From contig NZ_DOPX01000024.1 of assembly GCF_003514505.1 (NCBI RefSeq), positions 1 to 64,000 of the forward strand: DNA of 64,000 nucleotides, written 5' to 3'. Position numbers and translations under genes: made by a program. The DNA is from Proteiniclasticum sp. Lineage in GTDB: Bacteria; Bacillota; Clostridia; Clostridiales; Clostridiaceae. Position 1 is the stretch's first letter, and each line of letters starts with the position of its first letter. Shown in pieces: positions 23,609 to 30,888 of the stretch. The notes below the pieces were generated by a model. It was given only the letters and a program-made list of their open reading frames with translations, was not told the DNA's origin and searched no databases.

Positions 23609-24160
23609 CTAGGGCTCCAGGGGCATATAGACCGTGATTTTATTCTGAATGAGGTAGACATTGATGGCCCCATAATCCTCATCCCGGTAGGCCTGTTTAT
23701 TGTCCTCCAGTATCTTCCGAAGGCTGTTTCCAGGGAAAAGTCTTCTCTTTCCCTGGTAAAGAGCTTTCATTTCTTTTTCCAAGGTTGTTACTCGGTAATT
23801 ATTTCTATCTACAATCTGATAGGCATTTTCTTTGATCTTCATGACCAGTGCCTGCATTTCAGAAAAGTTCTCAGGCTCATCCATTGTCAGTTCTTCTGTA
23901 AGATCTTTTCCGTTATGGTCAACAATGATATAGTCCTTATCAAAGTTAAAGGTGGCATTCTCCTTGTTGAAAATGGCAAAAAGCTTTGCTCTCAACTCTT
24001 CCGGAGGCTCTGAATTATACGTAAAGCTGCTTTCATAAACAGGAAGAGAATGGCTTCCTTCCAGCACAATATTTCTTGTGTAGGGGGTATCTTCTTTCTT
24101 GCATCCTGAGATCAGAAGCATAAGAAAAAGCAGTAAGGTCAGTATCTGTATTCTCTTCAT
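23609..24160 (-). CDS. Lipoprotein of unknown function
   Basis: A 183-residue lipoprotein: signal MKRIQILTLLLFLMLLISGC with lipobox ISGC, then a secreted domain with an opening rich in polar residues (KKEDTPYTRNIVLEGSHSLPVYESSF) and a compact, mixed alpha/beta remainder. I do not recognise the family. ATG 24160 follows AAAGGAGG; an upstream in-frame ATG would place residues before the signal. It is the last gene of ECF module B, 38 nt after the small membrane gene, so it may be part of the envelope-sensing system or its output. Confidence 0.75.
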   Translation of the reverse strand: MKRIQILTLLLFLMLLISGCKKEDTPYTRNIVLEGSHSLPVYESSFTYNSEPPEELRAKLFAIFNKENATFNFDKDYIIVDHNGKDLTEELTMDEPENFSEMQALVMKIKENAYQIVDRNNYRVTTLEKEMKALYQGKRRLFPGNSLRKILEDNKQAYRDEDYGAINVYLIQNKITVYMPLEP

Positions 24161-24198
24161 AATAAGGCCTCCTTTACAGTGATTCCATGGTATCTCCA

Positions 24199-24441
24199 TT
24201 ATAAAGCATTTATGAGAAACCAGTACACAAAATAAAGTACGAAGAGGATGGCTGCAATCCCTATGAGTTTATCTGTCCTTCTTTTTCTTTTTTGAGCAGC
24301 ATAGGAGAAGTCTTCATGGTCTCTTTTGGATTCATCAGGAAGATCCATCCGATTTTTTTCTCTTCGGCTGAAGTCTTGAATTTCTGCTTGAGCTTTCGCT
24401 CTGTCGTTGAGGTTCCGGTTGAAGTCATGATTAAAGCTCAT
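24199..24441 (-). CDS. Small membrane protein of ECF module B
   Basis: An 80-residue protein: a charged, soluble N-terminal part of about 55 residues (MSFNHDFNRNLNDRAKAQAEIQ...KRKRRTDK) and one C-terminal transmembrane helix (LIGIAAILFVLYFVYWFLI). Basic residues before the helix predict a cytoplasmic N-terminus and a tail in the membrane. The ATG directly abuts the stop of the DUF4179 gene, so it is translated with it. No known family; a small partner of the anti-sigma factor is one possibility. Confidence 0.7.
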   Translation of the reverse strand: MSFNHDFNRNLNDRAKAQAEIQDFSRREKNRMDLPDESKRDHEDFSYAAQKRKRRTDKLIGIAAILFVLYFVYWFLINAL

Positions 24442-25842
24442 TTAGGGATTCTCCTTTCTCATTTCAGGAAGCGATGGTTTCTCGGGTAGATCCACATAGA
24501 AAACAAGTGGTTTTTCAAGATAGGTTTCGTACCCTTGCAGCCCCAATTGTTTGATGGTGATTTGGCCGGAGAGTTTTTTATCTGCGATAAGCCCCTCGAT
24601 GAAAAATAAATCAGCGTTGCCACTATAAGACGTACGGTCAAACCTATGCAGATCACCTGATTCATCGATATATTCGTTCCAGAACACGCCGAAGGAAACT
24701 CCATTGGGTTTGATCTTTGGTGTGAACTTGAAGAGAAGCTCTGTGCGGTTTTCTCTTCGGTTGACCCGTAACAGTTCGACTTCTTTCACTTCATTTACGA
24801 GGGTCTGGTTTTCCAAATCTATGGTGATGTTCTCGGACGCTCTTGGCATGAGGTTTGCACCAAGAACAGTAATTTTGAGCCTTTTTGTTCCTTCTTTGTC
24901 CACATTGCCATAGCCGGTAGTAAATTGCCCGGTCTTCTCGTTATAAAAACCAGTCATCAAAGATTCTGAAAGAAGAACCCCAGTATCTGCATCTTCAACT
25001 TTGCCTAAGAGCTGCTTGATTCTATATTGAGACAGGTCCTTCTGTTTCCAGAGAAGGGACTGGCCCAAGAGGCTGTTTTCAATGGACTCCAGTTCCATAG
25101 GGACATCAAAAAGGGAGAAAGACTCTTTCACAGGCAGTTTATTTACACTTCTGGTCTTTGTCAGCGGGATTTCAAAGTGAAACTCACCCAGATCAAGGAC
25201 CTCTGTAATTTCCATTTTCTGATCAAATGTCCTTCTCTGTACTTCAATGTGAATCCTCATACCAAGATTTTCGGGTAACGTTTCTTCAGAATTTGGAGGA
25301 AGAGCACCATTCAGCCATAGATATCTGTTGTCTTCCTCAAAACTGCCCGCAAACTGATAACTGGAAGGATGGAAAAACTCACTGATGTTTTCGTTGGTAT
25401 CAGCGTCATAAGCCTGCAGTACTTTTAGTTCAATCAGGTCTTGATCATTGAGAGTGATTCCTTCCGGAAACTGAAAATATAGAATGAGGCGTTTCGTGTC
25501 GGAAAGAACATACTGAAGATGCACCTCGGATTTTTCATTGGAGAGAATCATACCAATTTCCTGCACAGCATCCTTACTTTCATCTTCAAATCTGAATACT
25601 TCCAGAAGCTCTGATAATAAAGGGACGGACTTCAGGTTTTGAGCAAAAGAAAGTGTGCTGTTGGCACTGTAGCAGAGAAAGAGCAGTATCCCTATGAAGG
25701 ATAAGGAGAAACTCTTTGCTCTTTTGATTCTAAGATAAGTCTTGTATCTTTCTAGTGTTTTTTCTTCAATCTGGCTTAGAGATAGTGGAATTTCAATGCT
25801 GTGCTCTGCGGAACTTTTCAGCATATGCTCAACAGTTCTCAT
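24442..25842 (-). CDS. DUF4179 membrane protein, probable anti-sigma factor (module B)
   Basis: A 466-residue protein with the same plan as its module A relative: cytoplasmic start (LSLSQIEEKTLERYKTYLRIKRAK), one transmembrane helix (SFSLSFIGILLFLCYS), and a large outer region opening with FAQNLKSVPLLSELLEV, which aligns with the FARSLKDIPILNKLTEY of module A. GGAGG precedes the ATG. It overlaps its sigma gene by 14 nt, exactly as in module A. Sequence similarity with module A is clear only in the DUF4179 part, so the outer domains have diverged, which fits different ligands. Confidence 0.85.
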   Translation of the reverse strand: MRTVEHMLKSSAEHSIEIPLSLSQIEEKTLERYKTYLRIKRAKSFSLSFIGILLFLCYSANSTLSFAQNLKSVPLLSELLEVFRFEDESKDAVQEIGMILSNEKSEVHLQYVLSDTKRLILYFQFPEGITLNDQDLIELKVLQAYDADTNENISEFFHPSSYQFAGSFEEDNRYLWLNGALPPNSEETLPENLGMRIHIEVQRRTFDQKMEITEVLDLGEFHFEIPLTKTRSVNKLPVKESFSLFDVPMELESIENSLLGQSLLWKQKDLSQYRIKQLLGKVEDADTGVLLSESLMTGFYNEKTGQFTTGYGNVDKEGTKRLKITVLGANLMPRASENITIDLENQTLVNEVKEVELLRVNRRENRTELLFKFTPKIKPNGVSFGVFWNEYIDESGDLHRFDRTSYSGNADLFFIEGLIADKKLSGQITIKQLGLQGYETYLEKPLVFYVDLPEKPSLPEMRKENP

Positions 25843-26344
25843 GAAGTTTTCCTCCTTCCTCTTTTGTGAGATCTTCTTTAAGGAGTGATAGTGCTTTTTT
25901 GGTCCTGGTAGCCACGGTGCCTTGGGGGATGGATAAGAGTTCAGCTGTATCTTTCACGGTTAAGTCTCCGTAGTAGCGTAGAAGAATGATTTCTTTCAGC
26001 TCCTCTGGTAAAGCTTCCACACTCATCTGCAGTGCTATGTCTGACTCTTGATAGGGAGATGCAGTATCAGGAATCCCTTCGCTGACCACAAGTCTCTTCC
26101 GATCTCTCAGAATTCTTTTGCATTCATTGATGAGGATTCTTATGAGCCAAGTTTTCATATACTCTTCTTTTTTCAGCTTTCTAAGATGTATAAGCCCAAG
26201 GAAAATGGCTTCATCCAAAGCGTCCAGAGCATCATCCTCATGTCTGAGATATGCAAAGGCGATTCTGTACAGTTGAGTTTTTTCACTGGTTACCAATGCG
26301 AGGAAGAGGTCTTTTTTTCTGTTCTTATTCTGGAAAATCCCCAA
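25829..26344 (-). CDS. ECF-type RNA polymerase sigma factor (module B)
   Basis: A 171-residue ECF sigma factor with region 2 (KTQLYRIAFAYLRHEDDALDALDEAIFLGLIHL) and region 4 (ALPEELKEIILLRYYGDLTVKDTAELLSIPQGTVATRTKKALSLLKEDL). It has the same length as module A sigma and similar ends (both begin MGIF). The start is TTG at 26344 after AAAGGGGGA, weaker than the ATG of module A; an out-of-frame ATG lies 8 nt upstream. The two modules look like a duplication that has diverged. Confidence 0.92.
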   Translation of the reverse strand: MGIFQNKNRKKDLFLALVTSEKTQLYRIAFAYLRHEDDALDALDEAIFLGLIHLRKLKKEEYMKTWLIRILINECKRILRDRKRLVVSEGIPDTASPYQESDIALQMSVEALPEELKEIILLRYYGDLTVKDTAELLSIPQGTVATRTKKALSLLKEDLTKEEGGKLHENC

Positions 26345-26364
26345 ATGATCATCCCCCTTTGTCT

Positions 26365-26387
26365 ATTAGAGTCGTAACTGTATGTTT
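26365..26387 (-). promoter_or_regulatory. Conserved upstream block of ECF gene B
   Basis: On the minus strand: AAAC, 11 nt, ACTCTAAT, identical in spacing to the block before ECF gene A and the same distance from the ribosome binding site. Confidence 0.45.
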
Positions 26388-26884
26388 TTTATTTCGAATC
26401 AGAATATTTTCTTGAATCATCATAAATCTTTTCACAGAGATCATAAAGAAAAGATGAAAAGTGTATAGATGTAAGATGTAAGTAACAAACATCGGAGCTC
26501 TATTTGTCGATGGATGTATTCGGATATTATGTACTATTATGTATCAAAATAACAAATATATGCAGTTGTGTTCAAAACATCAAGAAAAATTCAGAAAAAA
26601 TGAATTGTATTTCCATGTTGAAGTTGTATAATTAGTAATCGCTGAAAAGAAATGTAAAACATTGAAATATTCTAATTGAGCAATAGAACAAAGGTTTCTA
26701 GCGATGATATTCATTCAGGATCAAGGTTTTTCTGGATATTTTACTAATTCCATGAACATTGTTTCTGAATACTTAAAGAACCTTGAATCTATTCTTAAAC
26801 TGCCTTTGAAAACGACCACAGGCAGATGTATTTTGGTATAGTAAAGTTGAGAATGTAAGGAATGACTTACGTGGGGTGAAAAGT
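26388..26884. other. AT-rich intergenic region upstream of the LTA-synthase-like gene
   Basis: About 500 nt with no ORF I can support. It must hold the promoter of the downstream gene. I see many A/T tracts and a TATAGT-like -10 at about 26838, but no convincing -35 and no strong hairpin. Confidence 0.5.
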
Positions 26885-28696
26885 ATGGACAATATGATTA
26901 AAAAACTTACACAGAACAAATGGACACTGCCGCTTCTTCTTGGAGCGATTCTATATGGAAAGTCGCTGTTTCTGCTGGTGACCCTTTATGATGCCAGTGC
27001 AAGGGTATTCATGATGAGTCTTCTTAGTATTGCACCGATTTTAGTGATTGTGTCTTTTTCTTTCCTCTTCGAGGGCAGGAAAAAATTATGGTACTTCTTC
27101 TTTGTTAATGTAGGGTATTCCATTCTATTCTACGCAGATATGACTTATTTTGATGGACTGAACAGGCTGTTCAGTTTTTATGTGCTATATCTGAAGAACA
27201 TCAGCCCCGAGTTTGCAGCAAGCACCAGTGAGTACTTCATGAACCTGAATTTCCTGGTTTTTGTGGATCTGCCCTTTGTGCTCTATATGCTGCTGAAATC
27301 AAAAAAGGTCATTGGAAAGTCTGTTCGTCAGAAAAACAGAGAACTCCGGATGAAGAGATGGGGACTCTTTGGCACTGCCTTCGCCTTGAGCTTTATGCTC
27401 ATGGTGACACAGTTCATGACCGTTAGAAAGACAGCTGGAATTGAAAACTACGAAAATCATGCGCTTCTGCTATCTCCGGTGGGAAACCATATGGTCAACT
27501 TGGCTACTTTTATCAGAGACAGTGTGAAAAAGCTCAACGAAGAGGAAATTGCTTCCATTGAAGACTGGTATGAGGAAAATGCATCCCACTTCAATGTAGC
27601 GGATGAGTATAAGGATCTGAAAGGTCTTCTTGCTGGAAAGAATCTCATTGTAGTTCATTTTGAATCCCTGGAGAGCTTTGCGCTGGATTACACCTGGCAG
27701 GGTCAGGAGATTACACCAAACCTTAATAAACTGATAAAAAACAGCATCAATTTCACCAATGTGAGAGAACAGATTCAGGAAGGTGTCAGTTCCGATGCGG
27801 AGCTGATGTTCAACACAGGTCTGTATCCTACCCAGAAGGGCAGCGCATTTATGAGCTATGGAGAAAATGAGTATTTCGGTCTTCCCAAGCTTTTAAAGAA
27901 TGAAGGATATGAAACATCAGCCATTCATGGTGATATGGCGGCCTTCTGGAACAGAGATATTGTTTATCCGAATATCGGCATTGAGCGGTATGTGGACGAG
28001 GAGCTTTTTGAAGACAAACGATACAGTGGACTTGGTATTTTGGATGAGTCTCTCTTTAAACAGTCTGTAAAGGAAATAGAGAGATCGACTAAGCCATACT
28101 ACTCCTATGTTATGACAGTAACCTCCCATACTCCTTTTACCATAGAGGAAGAACATAGATATCTAGGTATCCCATGGGACAACCATGACGCAGGATACCT
28201 AGAAAGCATCCACTATACCGACCACTACCTGGGTGAGTTCTACAAAGAGCTGGAAGCAAAGGGAGAATTGGAGAATACAGCCCTCATCGTTTTTGGAGAC
28301 CATGAAGGCGTGCACAAATATCATGACTCCAACTTACCTGACAATGAGAAGAAGCTGCCATTCTTTATCCATATTCCTGGTATGGAAGAAATGGAAATCG
28401 ATACATTAGGTGGACAAGTGGACATGCTGCCAACCATTCTGTATCTTCTGGGTGTCGATGAAGATCTGTACACCGATAAAGTGATGGGCAGCAACCTCTT
28501 CAGAGAGGGAGAGGGATCTGTGGTCATGGCCACTGGAGAAGTCCTTGGTGATCCGAAAGATTACGACCATCTTTTCAATGCTCCATATGTATCGAACCTT
28601 ATCATCACGGGAGATTACTTCAGAGCAGCTGAAAAAGATGTGGACATTACCCCGAACACACAAATGGTGGAAGAAGAGAAAAACAAATCCCATTAA
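26885..28696 (+). CDS. LTA-synthase-family sulfatase-fold membrane protein
   Basis: About 603 residues: five N-terminal transmembrane helices, then an extracytoplasmic alkaline-phosphatase/sulfatase-fold domain. LtaS family motifs are present: NLIVVHFESLE (first metal Glu), YPTQKG, the SAIHGDMAAFWNRD block, and GDHEGVHKYHD with metal Asp-His. In characterised LtaS the nucleophile is Thr in a TSD segment; here it reads GVSSDAE, so Ser (about residue 302) takes its place. The family polymerises glycerol-phosphate from phosphatidylglycerol or primes it. ATG 26885 follows GGGGTGA; a GTG at 26876 is possible. It follows the ECF modules in the opposite direction and may be one of their targets (inference). 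Confidence 0.88.
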   Translation: MDNMIKKLTQNKWTLPLLLGAILYGKSLFLLVTLYDASARVFMMSLLSIAPILVIVSFSFLFEGRKKLWYFFFVNVGYSILFYADMTYFDGLNRLFSFYVLYLKNISPEFAASTSEYFMNLNFLVFVDLPFVLYMLLKSKKVIGKSVRQKNRELRMKRWGLFGTAFALSFMLMVTQFMTVRKTAGIENYENHALLLSPVGNHMVNLATFIRDSVKKLNEEEIASIEDWYEENASHFNVADEYKDLKGLLAGKNLIVVHFESLESFALDYTWQGQEITPNLNKLIKNSINFTNVREQIQEGVSSDAELMFNTGLYPTQKGSAFMSYGENEYFGLPKLLKNEGYETSAIHGDMAAFWNRDIVYPNIGIERYVDEELFEDKRYSGLGILDESLFKQSVKEIERSTKPYYSYVMTVTSHTPFTIEEEHRYLGIPWDNHDAGYLESIHYTDHYLGEFYKELEAKGELENTALIVFGDHEGVHKYHDSNLPDNEKKLPFFIHIPGMEEMEIDTLGGQVDMLPTILYLLGVDEDLYTDKVMGSNLFREGEGSVVMATGEVLGDPKDYDHLFNAPYVSNLIITGDYFRAAEKDVDITPNTQMVEEEKNKSH

Positions 28697-28745
28697 CCGC
28701 AACGTCCTTACGGACCTTGACCTGATGGAAGACAATGTAATAAAG

Positions 28746-28792
28746 AGAGCGTATGCCGGCAGACTTTTTGGTGCCGCAGCATACGCTCTTTT
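28746..28792. terminator. Bidirectional terminator
   Basis: AGAGCGTATGC (28746-28756) pairs with GCATACGCTCT (28779-28789), with further CGGCA/TGCCG pairing inside. T-run on the plus side, A-run on the other. Confidence 0.85.
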
Positions 28793-28803
28793 TCAGTCAT
28801 ATA

Positions 28804-29757
28804 TTAATACTCCATGGGAATCTCAATGCCATACTGCTCTTTGGTCACTTTCTGATAGATAGCCAGAAGATCCTCTTTTCCAGTGAGCTTTAGAATAAAG
28901 AAGGAACGGAAGAGAGAAGACATATAGTTTTTGTTTTTCAGATGGTACTCGGCAATGCCTTTTCTGTAATAGAGCGAATTGAGTCCATGGGTGGTTTCCT
29001 TTTCCAGGCAAAAAGCCAGCGCTTCATCTGCCACAAGAAGCACTTTTTTATGGGCATCCTCCAGGTGATAGTTGTAGCAGATGTTGGTGTAGATTTTCAC
29101 AAGCAGAAACATCTGATAGGGCGTTGGTGCACCTTTTTTCAGTCTCTCCAGGATGAAATAAAGAATTTTGGTGCTGAGAGATAGTTCTTTCTCTTCCGCC
29201 AGTAAAATGGCATATAGAAGAAGTATACGCAGCTCAATAAAGCTGTATTTGTAGGTCATAAACTGTGTAATATTGAAGGAAGGTTGCGTAAGACGCAGAG
29301 CATCTAGAAGAATGTTCTTGGCATCGGTCTTATCGCTCTCGAAGCGGGAATGATAAAGCGCTGCGCCTCTAATGAGAAGCAGAAGCTGGATGACTTCATT
29401 GGGATTGATGAAAACAAGATCTTTATTCTCTTTAAAGCTGTCACGTATTTCTTTCTCCAAAGCCCTCATTTTTTCATCATTATAGGTGGTGATGATATCA
29501 TCCAGCGCATCATAGTATTCCGTGAGCATTTTATGAGAACGGCTTTCTTTCAAAAGTTCGAGAAGATCTTCTTTGTAAAGACTGGAGAGAAGTTCTAGGG
29601 TTTCATACCTTGGGATGACCTCCCCTTTTTCAATTCTACGCAAGGTATCAGAACTGATGCCGCTTTGTTTTTCCAGTTCCCGCTGACTGTATCCCAAATC
29701 TCTCCGGAGTTCTTTCAGTTTTTCACCAAAAGCTTCCAGGTTGTAGCTGATAAACAT
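28804..29757 (-). CDS. HTH-TPR regulator of the RRNPP (PlcR/Rgg-like) type
   Basis: A 317-residue cytoplasmic regulator: an N-terminal Xre-type helix-turn-helix (EKLKELRRDLGYSQRELEKQSGISSDTLRRIEKGEVIPRYETLELLSSLY) and a C-terminal array of about five TPR-like helical pairs (YSFIELRILLLYAILLAEEKELSLSTKILYFILE, IYTNICYNYHLEDAHKKVLLVADEALAF, LNSLYYRKGIAEYHLKNKNYMSSLFRSFF). This is the plan of peptide-sensing RRNPP regulators such as PlcR and Rgg. ATG 29757 follows GGAGG. Divergent from it, 350 nt away, is a gene for a 43-residue secreted peptide, and two long perfect palindromes lie between. This is the classic layout of a regulator with its own signal peptide. Confidence 0.85.
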   Translation of the reverse strand: MFISYNLEAFGEKLKELRRDLGYSQRELEKQSGISSDTLRRIEKGEVIPRYETLELLSSLYKEDLLELLKESRSHKMLTEYYDALDDIITTYNDEKMRALEKEIRDSFKENKDLVFINPNEVIQLLLLIRGAALYHSRFESDKTDAKNILLDALRLTQPSFNITQFMTYKYSFIELRILLLYAILLAEEKELSLSTKILYFILERLKKGAPTPYQMFLLVKIYTNICYNYHLEDAHKKVLLVADEALAFCLEKETTHGLNSLYYRKGIAEYHLKNKNYMSSLFRSFFILKLTGKEDLLAIYQKVTKEQYGIEIPMEY

Positions 29758-29828
29758 AATGCACCTCCAAATCCGTATCACTACTTTTATTTTAATGATG
29801 TGCATTGTCTTTGTATATCTTGTAGAGT

Positions 29829-29854
29829 GAATTTCTGTGTTTTTTCAGAAATTC
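29829..29854. repeat. Hairpin in the regulator-peptide interval
   Basis: GAATTTCTG (29829-29837) pairs perfectly with CAGAAATTC (29846-29854) around an 8-nt loop. It lies closest to the regulator, whose 5' leader it may form part of. Confidence 0.5.
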
Positions 29855-29873
29855 TTTTCTGAGTCCTGGGAAA

Positions 29874-29897
29874 AAATTGAACAGTGCTGTTCAATTT
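29874..29897. promoter_or_regulatory. 24-bp palindrome, candidate operator
   Basis: AAATTGAACAG (29874-29884) and CTGTTCAATTT (29887-29897) are exact reverse complements around a 2-nt centre. It sits between the HTH-TPR regulator (117 bp away) and the peptide gene (211 bp away). It is a good candidate binding site for a dimeric regulator. Confidence 0.6.
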
Positions 29898-29958
29898 AAT
29901 TTGCAGTCAAATTTCGGAATTGCTTACTTAAAGAACACAATAAGAACGGTATCAGACT

Positions 29959-29980
29959 ATGTTTAATAAGCATTAAACAT
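29959..29980. promoter_or_regulatory. 22-bp palindrome, second candidate operator
   Basis: ATGTTTAAT (29959-29967) and ATTAAACAT (29972-29980) are exact reverse complements with AAGC between. It is 128 bp upstream of the peptide gene. Its sequence differs from the first palindrome, so both need not bind the same protein. Confidence 0.5.
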
Positions 29981-30107
29981 GAGGGGTCTTTATTCTTGGA
30001 AAACACTGCCAAAACCCTTGAAATCCAGAAGAAGTGCGTGTTTTTCCCTTCCGTTTTTCTCCTATAGTGTAGGTAACAAAGAATACCAATTAAAGGAGTG
30101 TTACGGA

Positions 30108-30239
30108 ATGAAAAAGACAATCGCTAAAATCCTCATGGGAGTAATGCTGGCATCGCTGCTCTTTTCGGTGAATACTTACGCTGGCGAAAATGACATTCCT
30201 AGAATGTTCAACATTATGCGAGTTGAGGCAAGAAAGTAG
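30108..30239 (+). CDS. Small secreted peptide, candidate quorum-sensing pro-peptide
   Basis: A 43-codon gene with a strong binding site (AAGGAG, nine bases before ATG). The product has a textbook Sec signal (MKKTIAKILMGVMLASLLFSVNTYA, with TYA as cleavage site), leaving an 18-residue peptide GENDIPRMFNIMRVEARK. Short secreted pro-peptides of this size next to an HTH-TPR regulator are the signature of PapR-, NprX- and SHP-type signals, in which the processed C-terminus re-enters the cell and binds the TPR domain. A 10-bp imperfect stem (29998-30047) lies in its leader. Too short for most annotation pipelines. Function is inferred from context. Confidence 0.65.
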   Translation: MKKTIAKILMGVMLASLLFSVNTYAGENDIPRMFNIMRVEARK

Positions 30240-30374
30240 GTATGGCTCAGTTCTTGAGCTTTCAACCTATGAGGCAGCAGGAACTTTAGTGTAAGAAGCT
30301 GCTGACTTATGGAAGAAGCTGCAGCAAAAAACTGGGTGCGTACGTGTATCAATGTCAGAAAGGAGTCGTATTTT

Positions 30375-30668
30375 TTGGATGGTGTGTATCTAGAACGAAT
30401 TCTCATGAATCAGGAACTGAATCAAGCACTTTATAGAAAGGGATCTTTGCTTCTATGCTATTTTCTGGAAGGTGAAATGATTCTTGAGGAAGTAATTCTA
30501 TCCAGTCGTGAAATGATGATTGTAAGGCGCAGGGAGAGTTCATCCCAACGTCTGATGAGACAGTATGAGCATTTATTTTATGTGTCCAGGACCACCATCA
30601 GAGAAGAGAATTTTATGGAATTTCTGGAACGCAGCCACACCCCTTATGAAAATTCCCTCGTCATCTAA
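30375..30668 (+). CDS. Small protein of unknown function downstream of the peptide gene
   Basis: A 97-residue, fairly basic soluble protein (DGVYLERILMNQELNQALYRKGSLLLCYFLEGEMILEEVIL...). The likely start is TTG 30375, nine bases after AAAGGAG; an in-frame ATG at 30309 has no good binding site. I recognise no domain; the beta-rich start and helical end do not match a family I know. It lies 135 nt behind the secreted peptide gene with no terminator between and has its own terminator afterwards, so it may be co-transcribed and part of the same system. Confidence 0.5.
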   Translation: MDGVYLERILMNQELNQALYRKGSLLLCYFLEGEMILEEVILSSREMMIVRRRESSSQRLMRQYEHLFYVSRTTIREENFMEFLERSHTPYENSLVI

Positions 30669-30713
30669 GTCATAGAAGATCCTCTCTTCTTTTGATTGTT
30701 GCCCATAGGAAAG

Positions 30714-30753
30714 TCACTGGCAAGCAGGTCTCTGCCAGTGATTTTCTTTTTTT
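30714..30753 (+). terminator. Terminator after the peptide-region genes
   Basis: TCACTGGCA (30714-30722) pairs perfectly with TGCCAGTGA (30733-30741), then TTTTCTTTTTTT. Confidence 0.9.
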
Positions 30754-30813
30754 GTGGGATCATGCATGGTGAGCTTTCATTGTGACGATTTTGAAAATTC
30801 TGCAGTGAGGGAT

Positions 30814-30842
30814 TTGACCTGCTCCATGATTTCGGTTATACT
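30814..30842 (+). promoter_or_regulatory. Sigma-A promoter of the kdu operon
   Basis: TTGACC (30814-30819), a 17-nt spacer, TATACT (30837-30842). One of the closest consensus matches in the window. Confidence 0.75.
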
Positions 30843-30843
30843 G

Positions 30844-30873
30844 ATTGTATACATTGTATACCATGAATACAAT
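30844..30873 (+). promoter_or_regulatory. Candidate GntR operator of the kdu operon
   Basis: ATTGTATAC occurs twice in tandem (30844-30852, 30853-30861) and ATACAAT (30867-30873) is inverted to both. GTATAC is itself palindromic. TTGTATACAA-like sites are typical for GntR/FadR-family uronate regulators, one of which is encoded in this operon. The site begins one base after the -10 box, so binding should block initiation. Confidence 0.65.
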
Positions 30874-30888
30874 TTGAGGGGGTTTATC

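Noticed and set aside
29874..29897. Palindrome as a LexA (SOS) box
   Set aside because: The GAAC and GTTC halves are six bases apart, not four as in Gram-positive SOS boxes, and no DNA-repair gene is nearby.
30242..30289. 15-codon ORF right after the secreted peptide gene
   Set aside because: No ribosome binding site and no signal features; probably chance.
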